Shown here one piece after another: positions 32,403-43,909 of a stretch of DNA of 64,000 bases. The notes beneath the pieces were generated by a model. It did not search any database and was not told where the DNA came from. It saw only the letters and a program-made list of their open reading frames with translations. The translations under genes were made by a program, and so were the position numbers. The DNA is from Daucus carota subsp. sativus. Lineage: Eukaryota > Streptophyta > Magnoliopsida > Apiales > Apiaceae. The DNA lies in contig NC_030381.2 of NCBI RefSeq assembly GCF_001625215.2, positions 43,274,689-43,338,688 of the forward strand, written 5' to 3'. Every line of letters begins with the position of its first letter. Positions within the stretch are counted from its first letter, which is position 1.

Positions 32403-34910
32403 ATGGAAGTGAGTGAGAGCAGAAAAGCCCGTGTAGAGAAAGCTATGCATTCTTTGCTTGTCGAGTGGAAGAATCTCGAACATGCAGATTCTTCCACTCA
32501 ACGACTGTTACAAGATTGCTGCGCTGATATTCAATCGAGACAGGAACGGTTGAATTCGGTGCAGGAATCTGTAACAAGCAGTCATCGAAAGCTTGAAGAA
32601 ATTACAAAAAGTGTGGGAGAGAGATTAGAGGAAGTCGAGAGTCGAGAGAGGGGTTTGAAGGCAATGCACGAGGAATTGGAGTCGAAAATGAAGGAGTTGG
32701 ATTCTGTCAAGGGGGATCTGGAGAGTGGGCTGATAGATGTTGAGGCGAGAGAGAAGAGGATTGAGGATCAGATGAAGTTGATCGAAGGGGTTTTCGAGAA
32801 GTTTTGTTCCGAGAGGAAGGAGGTTGAGAGGATTAAGGGTTGGCTTGAGGGCAGATTTGAGGAGGTAAAGTTGAAGGAGAAAGGATTGGCTATTAAAGAA
32901 AAGAGTATTAAAAATCGTGAGATTAAATTAGGCAAGTTAATGGCTGATTATGATTTGAAAATGAAAAATGTGGAAGCAAAGGAGAAAGAACTTGAGATTA
33001 AGGAGAAGAGTATTGATGATCATAAAAGTAAACTCGATCAGGTATTGCATCACTATATGGGGGAAATGATGAATGTGATGAAAAAGAAAGAGGAAGTAAA
33101 AAATCGCGAGGATGAACTGGACGAGATGTTGGTTGAGATTGATTTGTCGAAGAGGAATGTGATAGAGATGGAGAAACAAGTTGAATTTAAGGAGAAGATC
33201 ATTCAAATTCACGAGACTAATATGAATAAAGCTTGGGCTGAGCTTGAAATGAAAAGCAAAGAAGCCAGCAGTGTGGAGTACTCAATTGTAAAACCCGAGC
33301 CATGGAGCGATGATGGTTCTTATGCAGATATAAGGTTTTCTGTTACCATGGATGGAAACAGCTTGCTCTTATATTTGATCAACCATAAAGGGGATCTTGA
33401 TTCCATGTCTGATGAAGTTTACGAGGCACTTGGGAAATCAAAGGAGCCTAGAAAACTGGTCTTAGATGCACTGCAAAGCTTTTACTCGAAGAAGGAAGCT
33501 GAGGAGTTTGAAGAGGATGTAGTTTGTAGAAGCACCAGCCTTTTGTTGGAGCAGTTGAGGAGAATTTCTCCTCATATTCAGTCATATCATAAAAGGGCAG
33601 CACTAAAACTTGCGAGCCAATGGAAGGAAAAAATGAAGAGCTCAAAGGAGTTCATTGTTTTCTTGCAGCTTTTAGCATCCTACAAATTAGAGTCATCTTT
33701 TCATCCAGAAGAGTTCTTCAGTCTCTTTGAGGTTATCAATCAGCCGACAGAGATTTCAGAATTATTTCAGCTCCATAATTACATGGGAAAAGTTAATGGT
33801 AAGTTTTTCTTAATCGCTTTTGTAGTTTATAATTCAATGCTTATGTCGTAAATGTTATTAAGTAACACTTATTCTTTGAGATTAAGCCTAGAGAAAGTTT
33901 TTAATGCCATATCATTCATGTGATTATAATGGTAACAGATTTTATAACAAGTCTCATTGAGAAGGGGCGCCGGCTTATGGCCATTCGTTACATATATGGA
34001 TTTAAGCTTGTGGAGAAGTTCCCGCCTGTGCCGATTCTAAACGATCATATAAGCTTCAGCAATTTGCTTGCTGAAAAAGTACAAGTGCAGAAAAGCTCTG
34101 ATGAACCAGAAGTATGTTCTTAAAACATTTCTTGCTACTTTCTTTTTAGTCTTCCATTTCGCCTGCCTAGCTAAAAAGATGTTCAGTTTGGTTTAGTTTA
34201 AAAGAAGTACTTATTGCTTATAAGTGACAAGCTCCCCTATAAGTGAACAGTAACTTTTAATTTATGTGTTTGGATAATTTGTTTGATATTTACAACTTAT
34301 TGCATATAAAAATAATTATTTTAATAATTAAATTTTATAAACTATCTTTTAAAGGGTTCCTACACATTTTTGTAAAATCAAATTTTTCTTAAAAAAAAAA
34401 TTAGCCACCAAAAGAAGCTAGCATCTTCGACTTCTTACATTCTGTCTTATAAGTAAGGATTTGGCTCTTAACTTCTTTACACAAACTGTACGAAGAAGCT
34501 CATTCTTCCTTATAAGCGCCGGAAGCTAGCAATATAAGCATTTGCCAAACAGGCATGCATATAAGCATGTGGAGAAGTTCCATTTCTTGCTAAACTTAAG
34601 ATCGTATAATTAGCTTCAGTAAATTTTTTGTTTGCTGATTTCATACTTGTTCAAAATTTTGTGACAGGGTATTGCAATAGGCAAACAACTAGCTTCCCTG
34701 AGAGCAGTTGTCAAGTGTATTAAAGACCATCAGCTTGAAGTTGAATATCCTCCTGAAAGTCTTTTAGCACGAATTCAGCAGCTAAAAGCAAAAAGAGCTG
34801 ATATGCCTCAGAATTCTGGAAAGAAACGACGTGCTGCAGGCCCTAAAGCTCAAACGGGAGGGAGTAACAGGAAACGTAGACGTACCGAACCACTAGCAGA
34901 AACTTCCTAA
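32403..34910 (+). CDS. FRL5-like: FRL-3: FRIGIDA-like protein with a displaced start codon
   Basis: Exons 32403-33798, 33939-34111 and 34668-34910 join in frame into 603 residues, ten fewer than FRL-2 and FRL-4. The ancestral ATG (32380) is followed at once by TGA, because about 7 bp is missing from GATTTGCTAGAGAAA. The first usable ATG is that of MEVSESRKARVEKAMHS. Two out-of-frame ATGs upstream (ATGTGTTTATGG and ATGGATTGA) make short uORFs. The rest matches FRL-4: coiled coil, FRIGIDA domain from KPEPWSDD (about residue 299) and basic C-terminus (KKRRAAG, RKRRRTEPL). Product EPRKLVLDALQSFYSKK and FQLHNYMG differ slightly from the sister copies. Translation is possible but probably weaker. 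Confidence 0.8.
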
Positions 34911-35642
34911 AATGATCAGCCTCTGGCTTGTCAATCGCCGACAGACGTTATTAGCTAAGCCCCACCATCATTCTGAGGTTAAAAGCGTTTTTGATCATTC
35001 TGATGTCTTGCTGGGTCCACGAGACCTAAAATCTTCTTGGTAATGGACCTAGTCTGTATTCTGTTATGTACAAATATTGATGTGTTTGTGTTTGGAGTTG
35101 CCTGTCCTTTATTTTTAAAACCTGCTTCTTGTGTACAAAGCATTGAAAATTCATCTTATTTACCTGAGACTTATAAATTGTGATAAAAAGGGTATCCAAA
35201 AAGGGTATTCACCTTATTTTCAATTGATTTAATTGCTCGTGTCAACTTATTATACTGCAGATGGAATTATATAGATTTTCAACAAAAGACATTCATTATT
35301 AATTTCTATACACAACACTCTGCGACTGTGACTTATTATTACCATGTTAAAACCTTGCCCTTAACTAAATCAGTACACAGCCAGCCAGAAAGATCATCAC
35401 CTATACTGCAAGATAACCTTGTACACGCAAGTAGATCACAAGAAAAAAACATATCTGCGCCTTTTGCAGTTTCATTATCTGCGCCTTCTTCTCCATTATT
35501 CCTTGACTTCCTCTTCGTTTTTGGCAGCACATTCATCCCGTATCTTTCTCAAGATTTAAATGTTAAGCGTGTAAATTCACCACCCTACCCTCTAGGTTAT
35601 ATAATTCTGGGACTTGATCATACCATATCTTTTTAGTCTGGT
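34911..35642. other. FRL-3 3' UTR and duplicated downstream flank
   Basis: Nearly identical to the FRL-2 flank at 23577-24322, including the TGCAAGATAAC scrap near 35408 and the CATTCATCCCGTATCTTTC block. The small open frames here are not genes. Confidence 0.6.
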
Positions 35643-35790
35643 CACTAAAAACAAACATGACAAAACCGACCGTCCGCAATGGTTGGTTACGTCCATAAAC
35701 GTACGGTTTTATACCTAAAACCGACCAAAAAAGGTGGTCGGTTGTAACCTGGTCGGTTTAGGCACATTGGTCGGTAGTAACGCTGTTGCG
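35643..35790 (+). mobile_element. CACTA-like transposon end (upstream of chimera 2)
   Basis: Begins CACTAAAAACAAACATG, with GACCGACC/GGTCGGTT subterminal repeats as at 24323. The same relation to the chimeric locus holds in both copies (about 0.7 kb upstream of the 88-residue ORF). Confidence 0.5.
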
Positions 35791-36295
35791 CTCTATTTCA
35801 TTTCGTTACCATTATCTACGACCAACAACTATTTAATTATCTTTTTATTTTCATCTTCCTAAATGCATTTGTCTTTGTATTTGCAATGACGGAACGAGTT
35901 TTATATCGGAAAACTTGAAATAGATAGAACCATTTATTCGCAAGTTGTCTGATAAAAACCAGCCCCGTCAACGGTACCTTTCAAAACATCAGAATCTTCG
36001 TCTTTAATTTGCATCAGCTCCACAACACACAATACTATCATTCTAACCAGTTACATTAGTTAAAGTAGTGATCTTCAAAAATCAATTAAAGTAGTTGACT
36101 GATATCAATATTCAAATAAAATTAACCTTGATAATATTTCAAAATTAAGTTAATTACCTAGGCAGTCAAGGGTATGACTATTGGCCTATTGGGAATACAC
36201 TCTTTGAATTAACTGGAAGGGTATGACTCTTGGGATTGGATGACTGTAATTAATATTAGACTTTTCACTTGCTTAACTCTTGTGCTATAAAAAGG

Positions 36296-36303
36296 ACACT
36301 AAT
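36296..36303 (+). promoter_or_regulatory. TATA box of the 88-residue ORF
   Basis: TATAAAAAGGACAC, a strong TATA match 57 bp before the ATG, which would leave a leader of about 25 nt. It is kept in the sister copy at 24991. Confidence 0.55.
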
Positions 36304-36352
36304 TAGTTAATCAAAATTAATATCAAAACCTTAATCAGAAAACCAACACACA

Positions 36353-36619
36353 ATGAAAATCATATGTCACCACCACAACGAAACAGTAACCATCGACAAC
36401 ATTACCTGTGGGATTTTTGAAATCCCAGATGAAATTTGGGATGAAATGCCATATGAGGACAAAGCCACTATCATGTTCATGCAACCTGATCACTATCGTG
36501 AAGAGCAAAGGCTCGAGGCAGAAAGGATGACAGCGATACGCAAGCAAGAGGGGATAATCAAGTTCGAGGGGATGATGGCTCATAAGTTGAAGAAGCATAA
36601 GGAAGAGGACAAGCACTAA
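36353..36619 (+). CDS. unrecognised small acidic/basic protein, 88 aa (chimera 2)
   Basis: A single-exon ORF from ATG to TAA with a good TATA box just upstream. It begins MKIICHHHNETVTIDNITCG, continues with IPDEIWDEMPYEDKATIMFM and ends in a lysine-rich tail, KLKKHKEEDKH. It has no signal peptide or membrane segment and is probably helical in its second half. I do not recognise a family. It stands immediately before a truncated FRL copy that is in another frame. The sister locus at 25032-25262 has lost the start codon but kept the frame. It could be a real small gene carried in with its promoter, or the 5' exon of a larger gene cut off by the FRL junction. Confidence 0.45.
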   Translation: MKIICHHHNETVTIDNITCGIFEIPDEIWDEMPYEDKATIMFMQPDHYREEQRLEAERMTAIRKQEGIIKFEGMMAHKLKKHKEEDKH

Positions 36620-36636
36620 AAATAAAAAGGAGGAGG

Positions 36637-37981
36637 AGCTGAGGAGTTTGAAGAGGTTGCAGTTGAGGAGAATTTCTCCTCATGTTCAGTCATATTATAA
36701 AAATGCAGCACTAAAACTTGCGAGCCAATGGAAGGAAAAAATGAAGAGCTCAATGGAGTTCATCATTGTTTATTTGCAGCTTTTAGCATCCTACAGATTA
36801 GAGTCTTTTTTTCATCCAGAAGAGTTCTTCAGTCTCTTTGAGGTTATCAATCATCCGACAGATATTTCAGAATTATTTCAGCTCCTTAATTACATGGGAA
36901 AAACTAGAGGTAAGTTTTTGATCTTAATCGCTTTTGTAGTTCACAATTTAAAGCATATGTCGTAAATGTTAAGTAACACTTGTTCTTTGAGATTAAGCCT
37001 ATAGAAAGTTTTTAATGCCATATCATTCATGTGATTATAATGGTAACAGATCTTATAACAAGTCTCATTGAGAAGGGGCACCGGCTTATGGCCATTCGTT
37101 ACATATATGGATTCAAGCTTGTGGAGAAGTTCCCACCTGTGCCGATTCTAAACGATCATATAAGCTTAAGCAATTTGCTTGCTGAAAAAGTACAAGTGCA
37201 GAAAAGCTCTGATGAACCAGAAGTATGTTCTTAAAACATTTCTTGCCACTTTCATTTTAGTATTCCATTTCAACTGCCTAAAAAGATCAGTTTGACAAGC
37301 ACCCTATAAGTGAACGTACAGTAACTTTTAATTTATGTGTTTGGATAATTTGTTTGATATTTACAACTTATTGCTTATAAAAATTATTATTTTAATAATA
37401 AAATATTATAAACTATCTTTTGAAGTGTTCCTACACATTTGTGTAAAATCAATTTTTTTTTAAATAAAATAAGCCACCAAACGAAACTAGCATTTTCTTA
37501 GATTCTGTCTTATAAGTCAGGATTTGGCTCTTAACTTCTTTACACAAATCATACAAGAAGCTCATTCTTCCTTATAAGCCGGAAGCTAGCAATATAAGCA
37601 TTTGCCAAACAGGCATGCATATAAGCTTGTGGAGAAGTTCCATTTCTCTTGCTAAAAGATCATATAAGCTTCAGTATTAATTTTCTTGCTTGCTGATTTC
37701 ATATATACTTGTTCAAAATTTTGTAGCAGGGTATTGCAATAGGCAAACAACTAGGTTTCCTGAGAGCAGTTGTTAAGTGTATTAAGGACTATCAGCTTGA
37801 AGTTGAATATCCTCCTGAAAGTCTTTTACCATGAATTTAGCAGCTAAAAGCAAAAAGAGCTCATATGTCTCAGAATTCTGGAAAGAAACGACGGGCTGCA
37901 GGCTCAGATCTTGGCCCTAAAGCTCAAAGGGGAGGGAGTAACAAGAAAGGTAGACGTACCAAACCACTAGCAGAAAGTTCC
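36637..37981 (+). pseudogene. truncated FRL copy (chimera 2)
   Basis: Exon 1 remains from QLRRISPHVQSYYKNAAL to 36909, with the same GAGTTTGAAGAGGTTGCAGT junction as chimera 1, so the fusion came before the duplication. Exon 2 (37050-37222) is intact. Exon 3 starts at 37730 and stops early at 37832-37834, where GCACGA has become CCATGA (reads SLLP then stop). No ATG serves the FRL frame. A pseudogene. Confidence 0.85.
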
Positions 37982-38268
37982 TTATGCATTCTTATGCATA
38001 AGGAATCCCCTTGACCTGGAAAGTCAATGCTAGCATGCAGGGCTTTTGTGCGCTCTTTGGACGGATTGTCTTTGGTTCGATTTGGGCATTTTCTCCAAAA
38101 CTGATTAGAAATATTAAATGACCCAATTACTCATCATCATCTTCTGAAGTTATAACTAATTAAGTTTGTAAAGTTAATTTTACTAAGCAATTTTGATATT
38201 CATGAACAATAACTCAATATGAATATCACGTGTGGATGGACAATTAAGAATATAAATAATTCATTTTC
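37982..38268. other. junction region after chimera 2
   Basis: The FRL 3' flank breaks off near 37980 after a short direct repeat (TTATGCATTCTTATGCATAA). About 130 bp of unplaced sequence follows, then the shared upstream repeat (ACTCATCATCATCTTCTGAA, GGACAATTAAGAATATAAAT). Confidence 0.5.
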
Positions 38269-39444
38269 GGGTTAATTATCAAACTCACTGAAGTGGACAA
38301 ATGGTGTCAACTTCATCTCCACCGGGTTTCAAGTTGCTCACTAAACTCGCTTGATGGGATCAAACTCATCACTGCCGTTAAAAAAAGTAACGGAGGTTAG
38401 ACGGAGTGACAGATTGGCGGTTGACGTGGCACATTAATAAAAAAGACGGAAGAAAAACAATTGAAAGAAAATAAAAAAAAGTAGAAAATAGAAATGCAAC
38501 ATAATTTGAAGTTTATATGGAAATAAAGTATGCAAACTTTTTATTAAATTGATTTTAGTATATAATTATCTAAATAAATGTATGGAACTAAATTTTAATA
38601 TATAATTAACTAAACAATTAAGATTAACTTTTATATTTTTTATTAGATTATAATTTTTTTTGAAAAATATTGAAATGTTTTCTCTTTTAATAAATTTTAT
38701 TTATGTGAATATTATTGTTGGCAAAAAAATATTTTTAAACATTATGTGTTGTTTTTGAAGATTTGGACAATGTGTGTTGCTTTATATGTTAAATTTACAT
38801 ATATTAATTTTCATGTTTTTGTTGGGTATGAGAAACTCCAAAAGAAATAGAAGTGTTAAAAATCGAAATGAATTTCTTTATGTTCTATCTCTGGATTTTT
38901 CTTAAAATTTTAAAAAGTTGGTGGTATAAAAAAAATTTGAAAATATTTTTTTGCCAACAATAATATTCACATAAATAAAATTTATTAAAAGAGAAAACAT
39001 TTCAATGTTATTCAAATATAATTATAATCTAATAAAAAACATAAAAGTTAATCTTAATTGTTTAGTAAATTATATATTAAAATTTAGTTCGATACGTTTA
39101 TTTAGATAATTATATCCTAAAATCAATTTAATAAAAAGTTTGCATACTTTATTTCCATATAAACTTCAAATTATGTGGCATTTCTATTTTCTACTTTTTT
39201 TATATTTTCTTTCAATTGTTTTTCTTCGGTCTTTTTATTAATGTGCCACGTCAACCGCCAATCTGTCACTCCGTCTAACCTCCGTTACTTTTTTTTAACG
39301 GAAGTGATGAGTTTGGTACCATTAAGTGAGTTTAGTGAGCCGGTACCATTAAGTGAGTTTAGTGAGCAACTTAAGACCCGGTGGAGATCAGTGATGAAAT
39401 TGATAGCATTTGTCCACTTCAGTGATGAGTTTGATAATTAACCC
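38269..39444. mobile_element. long fold-back element, 1.18 kb
   Basis: Starts GGGTTAATTATCAAACTCA and ends with the reverse complement TGAGTTTGATAATTAACCC. Arms pair over most of the length (GTTGACGTGGCACATTAAT against ATTAATGTGCCACGTCAAC; TTATTTATGTGAATATTATT against its complement). The right arm carries a duplicated 27-bp unit (GGTACCATTAAGTGAGTTTA at 39316 and 39343). No clean target duplication is seen. Compared with 17690-17770 the left flank has lost about 70 bp. No transposase. Confidence 0.8.
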
Positions 39445-40257
39445 ATAATTTTTCTAGATGTGGACAAAATAAGTTATACCTACTTTCTGTAAATATTTAA
39501 AAGTATTTATTAGACTCAAATTGCATGCTAGATCAAATAACATATACCTGCTCGCTATATAAATAAACTTATTTGTAAAATTCAATGTTTTATGATGAAA
39601 AAAAAACAAGATTTATAGAATTAACATTTAATAATTAAGATCTACATTATTCTAATAAAATATGTTAAAAGAATATAAAGTAAATTTCATAACAAAAGAT
39701 AATCATTTTGAATTTTTTTGAAATTTAACTTTTCTTATGAAAAACTAAAAAAAATATTAAGGCATTAAAATTTTAAAATATCGTGTCTTAAATTTTATTT
39801 TAGATTCAACTAGAAGAAAATTTTAATGCACAACTAAATTCAAGATCTCTTATTTACAAGTATGACACATGAATTAGGTATATATAAAAAAATCATAAAA
39901 TTTAATACTTTACGATATTTATATTATCTTTTTAGTATGATTGCTAGTTGAATTTTATTATTTTCTAGTAAATAATATTCAAATATATAGAAAGAGTCGT
40001 GTTCTAGTATAAATCACTAAATACAAAATTAAATACAAATCGATATTTTGAAGATGATGGGGTGGTTTATGGGTCTCAAGGAAGTACCAGGAGCTACAAG
40101 GTCTAGGTGGGGTTTAGTGGATGGGATGGAGCCTAGTGTTGGTTCTTAAGCTTGTAAGCCTCTGTCAGGTTTTTTCGGAGTTTATTAAGGTTTTAGTGGA
40201 GTACGTCAGAATAGGGTCTCGGGTGGGTGATTTGTATTTTAAATTTGCATTTAGACG
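39445..40257. repeat. shared FRL upstream repeat (third copy)
   Basis: AATTTTTCTAGATGTGGACA, AAGTTATACCTACTTTCTGT and TCGTGTTCTAGTATAAATCA match 17770-18420 and 42240-42960. Non-coding. Confidence 0.65.
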
Positions 40258-40403
40258 CACTACAAGAAAAACCGAGATTCCCAAAGGAATTTTTTGTTGG
40301 TAAACATGAAATCCCGTCACTAAAACGAAATGCCAATGAAATTACCAACGAAACAATATGTTAGTAATATCCTGATTGGTAAACTGTTACCAACGGAAAT
40401 GTC
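40258..40403 (+). mobile_element. truncated CACTA transposon end
   Basis: Begins CACTACAAGAAAAACCGAG, the classic CACTA terminus, then repeats of GTTGGTAA/TTACCAAC in both orientations. It stops where the local repeat resumes (CATTTGTATTTGATGTCTTT). No 3' terminus is found, so it is a remnant. Confidence 0.65.
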
Positions 40404-40576
40404 GACATTTGTATTTGATGTCTTTTAAGCTATCTTTATTTTAATGCTTTTAAATATTTTAAAGTTAAAAATTATTGAAATTGTATATCAAACTTTAAGA
40501 AGGTCAAATTGAGAATGAGAAGACATAGTAAAGGACGGGGCTAAAGCCTTCTCGCTTAAGAAAATTATTTTCTATA

Positions 40577-41050
40577 GCACAAGCGTTGTTGCTGCTGCTC
40601 TTGCCCCGTTCGGTGGAAACAGCACCCGTGTAAGTGGCGCTGTCCAAAATCAGGGATTTGGAGGTCGTGATTCAGCTTCTTTTTCTCCTCATCTTGATGG
40701 TATTGCTCTTGGAGATATTTATATTTGCGCGCACACACTATAGAATGAGGCTTCCTATTCTGCATATATATTTGCTATCTATTCCATTATATATATTATA
40801 TATAATTTTAAAAGTGAAATTGGCGGCGATCTTGCTGCAGGTAGCTTGGACGGAACCGTCAACGAAATATTGATAAATGTCCAATATTCTAGCGAGCCGA
40901 GGTTTTCTATTAGAGTGAGGCCTGATCTTACGGTTCTTGAAACCAAAGGTCTAATAAATGTGGAACAAAATATTCCTGTTAATGAGCAGCAATTGATTTT
41001 CAGTAGCCAGATCCTCTCCTAGATGATCGGACTATATAGAGAGTTATGGT
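40577..41050 (+). pseudogene. ubiquitin-like gene fragment 1, joined to an FRL promoter piece
   Basis: The FRL promoter words GGGGCTAAAGCCTTCTCGCT and AAAATTATTTTCTATA run straight into a coding-like frame reading VVAAALAPFGGNSTRVSGAV and QNQGFGGRDSASFSPHLDG. Farther on, ILINVQYSSEPRFSIRVRPD, LTVLETKGLINVEQNIPVNE and QQLIFSSQIL resemble the N-terminal ubiquitin-like fold of DSK2/ubiquilin-type proteins. The frame breaks between these parts, and a stop follows SSQILS. I read it as a captured, decayed fragment. Confidence 0.6.
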
Positions 41051-41830
41051 AATTTAGTATTGACTTTAATATGATTTTATATAAGTATTTCATTTTTCTA
41101 ATGTGGAGATTTATTAGAGCACTCGCTTGTGCATGCCCAATTGTGTTTCTATGATATTTGGATTTGTTTATAATAGAGTGTGGTAGTTTGGTTAATCATA
41201 TTTTTTAGAAATATGAGCTTATTTCTGGAGAGAAATACATAAACCTCTACCTTTTTCTTAAATAAGCTCTTATTTTTTAAACAGCAGTTTTACTCACAGC
41301 AACAGCAATTTTCAACCGCAATCCCAAACAGACCCTAGGACTTGCTTCTGGCATTAGCTTGTGGTTGGTTACAGTCTAAGTATTGTTTTGAATGTGTTGG
41401 TGTTGAACCATTAAATTGATGGATTGATATATTTATGAAATGGTCATGTCTATTTTTTTTAATTCATAATGTTGCAATATGTCATTATAATGTTGCCTTA
41501 GAGGTTGCTTTTTCTATTATAATTCACTAAAATAACAATACATTAGTACCAAAATTTGTTGCCACAGGTGCTCTATGCAATGTTTAAATCAAAATAAAGT
41601 GTTGCAAATTTTGTTGCAACATCAATGATTTAAATAGCATTGCTATAGAGAAAAAGTTGTTGCAATATGTGGCCATGTTGCAATACATATGTTAATTCAT
41701 TGCAAAAAGGGTCCTATGGCAACGGGGGCAAATTTAACGGTTGATTTTTTGAAAATTGTTGCAATAGAAGCTATTGCAATGCTTTTTTATAATATAGCAA
41801 CTATTTTTAGGGGTTGCTAAATGCAATCTA
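41051..41830. other. non-coding region with GTTGCAATA repeats
   Basis: 41051-41290 matches 48340-48560. 41400-41830 has many copies of TTGCAAC/GTTGCAA-type words in both orientations (GTTGCAATATG, TTGTTGCAACATC, ATTGCAATGC). This is the pattern of transposon subterminal repeats. The ends were not located. Confidence 0.5.
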
Positions 41831-42972
41831 TGGTATAGTATATATAAATTCGAATAATATTAATGCATTAGAATAATTTTTTGAACTTTTTAAAAAACAT
41901 GTTAGTCCCACCAGCATACAATTCTTAATATCTGGGTCTACATAATATCAAAGTTCAGTATAAAGCTGAGAACCGGGTGAGGCGTATATATATAGAGAGA
42001 CAAATTACTCATCATCATCTTCTCAAGCTAAAACTAATTAAGATTGTAAAGTTAATTTTACTACGCAATCTTGATATTAACAATAACTCAATATGAATAT
42101 CATTTGTATAGGTGGATAATTAAGAGTATAAACTAATCATTTTATTTATAATCGTATGTATAATATAATGATAGTTTGTATATCAATACTAATATGTAGA
42201 CAAAGCATCATAACCGTCCTTCTTAAAAAAATTAGCTTGTAAGACTAATATTTCTAGATGTGGACAAAATAAGTTATACCTACTTTCTGTAAATATTTAA
42301 AAGTATTTATTAGACTCATATTGCACGCTAGATCAAATAACTTATACCTTCTCGCTATATAAATACACTTATTTGTAAAATTCAATATTTTATGAAAAAA
42401 ACAAGATTTATAGAATTAACATTTCATAATTAAGATCTACAATTATTCTAATAAAATATGTTAAAAGAATACAAAGTAAATTTCATAACAAAAAATAATC
42501 ATGTTGAAATTTTTAAAATTTAACTTTTCTTATAAGAAACTAAAAAATAATAAAGGCACTAATTTTTGAAATATCATGTTTTAAATTTTACTTTAGATTC
42601 AACTAGAAGAAAAGTTTAATGCACAACTAAATTCGAGATCTCTTATTTTCACATATGAACATGAGGCAGATATAAATAAAAAATTATAAAATTTAATAGT
42701 TTTACAATATTTATATTATCTTTTTATTATGGTTGTTGGTTGAAATTTATTATTTTCTACTAAATAATATTCAATTATATAGAAAAAGTCGTGTTTTAGT
42801 ACAAATCAATAAATACAAAATAAAATACAAAACGATACTTTTAAGATAATGGGGTGGTTTGTGGGTCTCAAAGACATACCCCACAAGGTCTAGGTGGGGT
42901 TTAGTGGATGGGATAAAGCCTAGTGTTGGCTCTTAAACTTGTCTCAAGTCTCTCGGCTTTTTGAAAGTTTAA
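41831..42972. repeat. shared FRL upstream repeat (fourth copy)
   Basis: Matches 17400-18420 and 39445-40150 (AGTCCCACCAGCATACAATTC, AATAAGTTATACCTACTTTC, AGGTCTAGGTGGGGTTTAGT). Non-coding. Confidence 0.65.
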
Positions 42973-42974
42973 TA

Positions 42975-43214
42975 CTATATTCGTCCCATTTTAGTTGTCA
43001 CATCTTCATTTTTGTTGGTCAAATTGACTAATCTTTGACCAGATATTATAAATCATTCTTTTATTATTTTAAAATATTAAAAATTACATCTTAAAGTAGA
43101 TTAAAAGTTATTTTTGGTGACATATATTTTTTATTTTTTCAATTGATAAAATATTAATAAATCTCAGTGACCGGCACAAAACTAAAGATAACAACTAAAA
43201 TGGGACGGAGGGAG
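42975..43214. mobile_element. Stowaway-type MITE
   Basis: A 240-bp element flanked by TA (42973-42974, 43215-43216). The right end is TTTTAGTTGTC-complementary and reads AACTAAAATGGGACGGAGGG; the left end is CTATATTCGTCCCATTTTAG. Confidence 0.8.
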
Positions 43215-43535
43215 TATAATTTTAGTAGACCCAAAGATGCATTGAGTGGGTCAGGGGCCTCGGGTGGATAATGTGATTTAGGAGAGACATGTTACATTTA
43301 GAGGTGATTGATGTACACTAGTTTTAGTCATTTGTATTTGAGAAGACCAGCAGCATGAGAAGACCTAGTAAAGGGCTGGGCCAAAGCCCTCTCGCTTAAA
43401 AAAATTATTTTTTATACTTAAAAAAAATTGTAAAAATTAATTCAGCATCCAAAATATAATGAGTTCCGTTGATGTCAAAGATATATATTATAATAAGATT
43501 TCAAAATATAGCACCTACAACAATGTTACAATGTA

Positions 43536-43759
43536 CTCCCTCTGTTTTGAAATATAGGTCGCTTGACTTTTTTCACGTATTTCTAAGTGCTTTGACCGCA
43601 TGTTAAAAATCATTATTTTTGAAACTTTCTTTTTCTGACTAAAATTTATATCAAATACTTTTATTAAAAAAAATTGGAAAATAATAATTTTTAGCAGGTG
43701 GTCAAAGCACTTAGAATTGCGTGCAAAAAAGTCAAGCGATCTATATTTCAAAACGGGAG
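43536..43759. mobile_element. Stowaway-type MITE in the FRL-4 upstream region
   Basis: A 224-bp fold-back with ends CTCCCTCTGTTTTGAAATAT and ATATTTCAAAACGGGAG and TA at each side (43534-43535, 43760-43761). The paralogous FRL-2 flank at about 19630-19655 has CATGTAATACTTATC without it. Confidence 0.85.
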
Positions 43760-43902
43760 TAATACTTATCTTTATATGACAGCTCATGGATTCGAATAAT
43801 GTTAATATATTAGAATAATTTTTGGAATATTTTTAAATTAATACATGTTAGCTCCATCAGCAGACAATTCCTAATCATGGGTCCACATGAATCCAAGTTC
43901 AG

Positions 43903-43909
43903 TATAAAG
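43903..43909 (+). promoter_or_regulatory. TATA box of FRL-4
   Basis: TATAAAG in GTTCAGTATAAAGCTGGGA. The 44060 ATG is 157 bp downstream, so the leader is about 125 nt. Confidence 0.55.

Noticed and set aside
39175..39441. 88-codon open frame on the + strand
   Set aside because: It lies inside one arm of the fold-back element at 38269-39444 and has no family motif.
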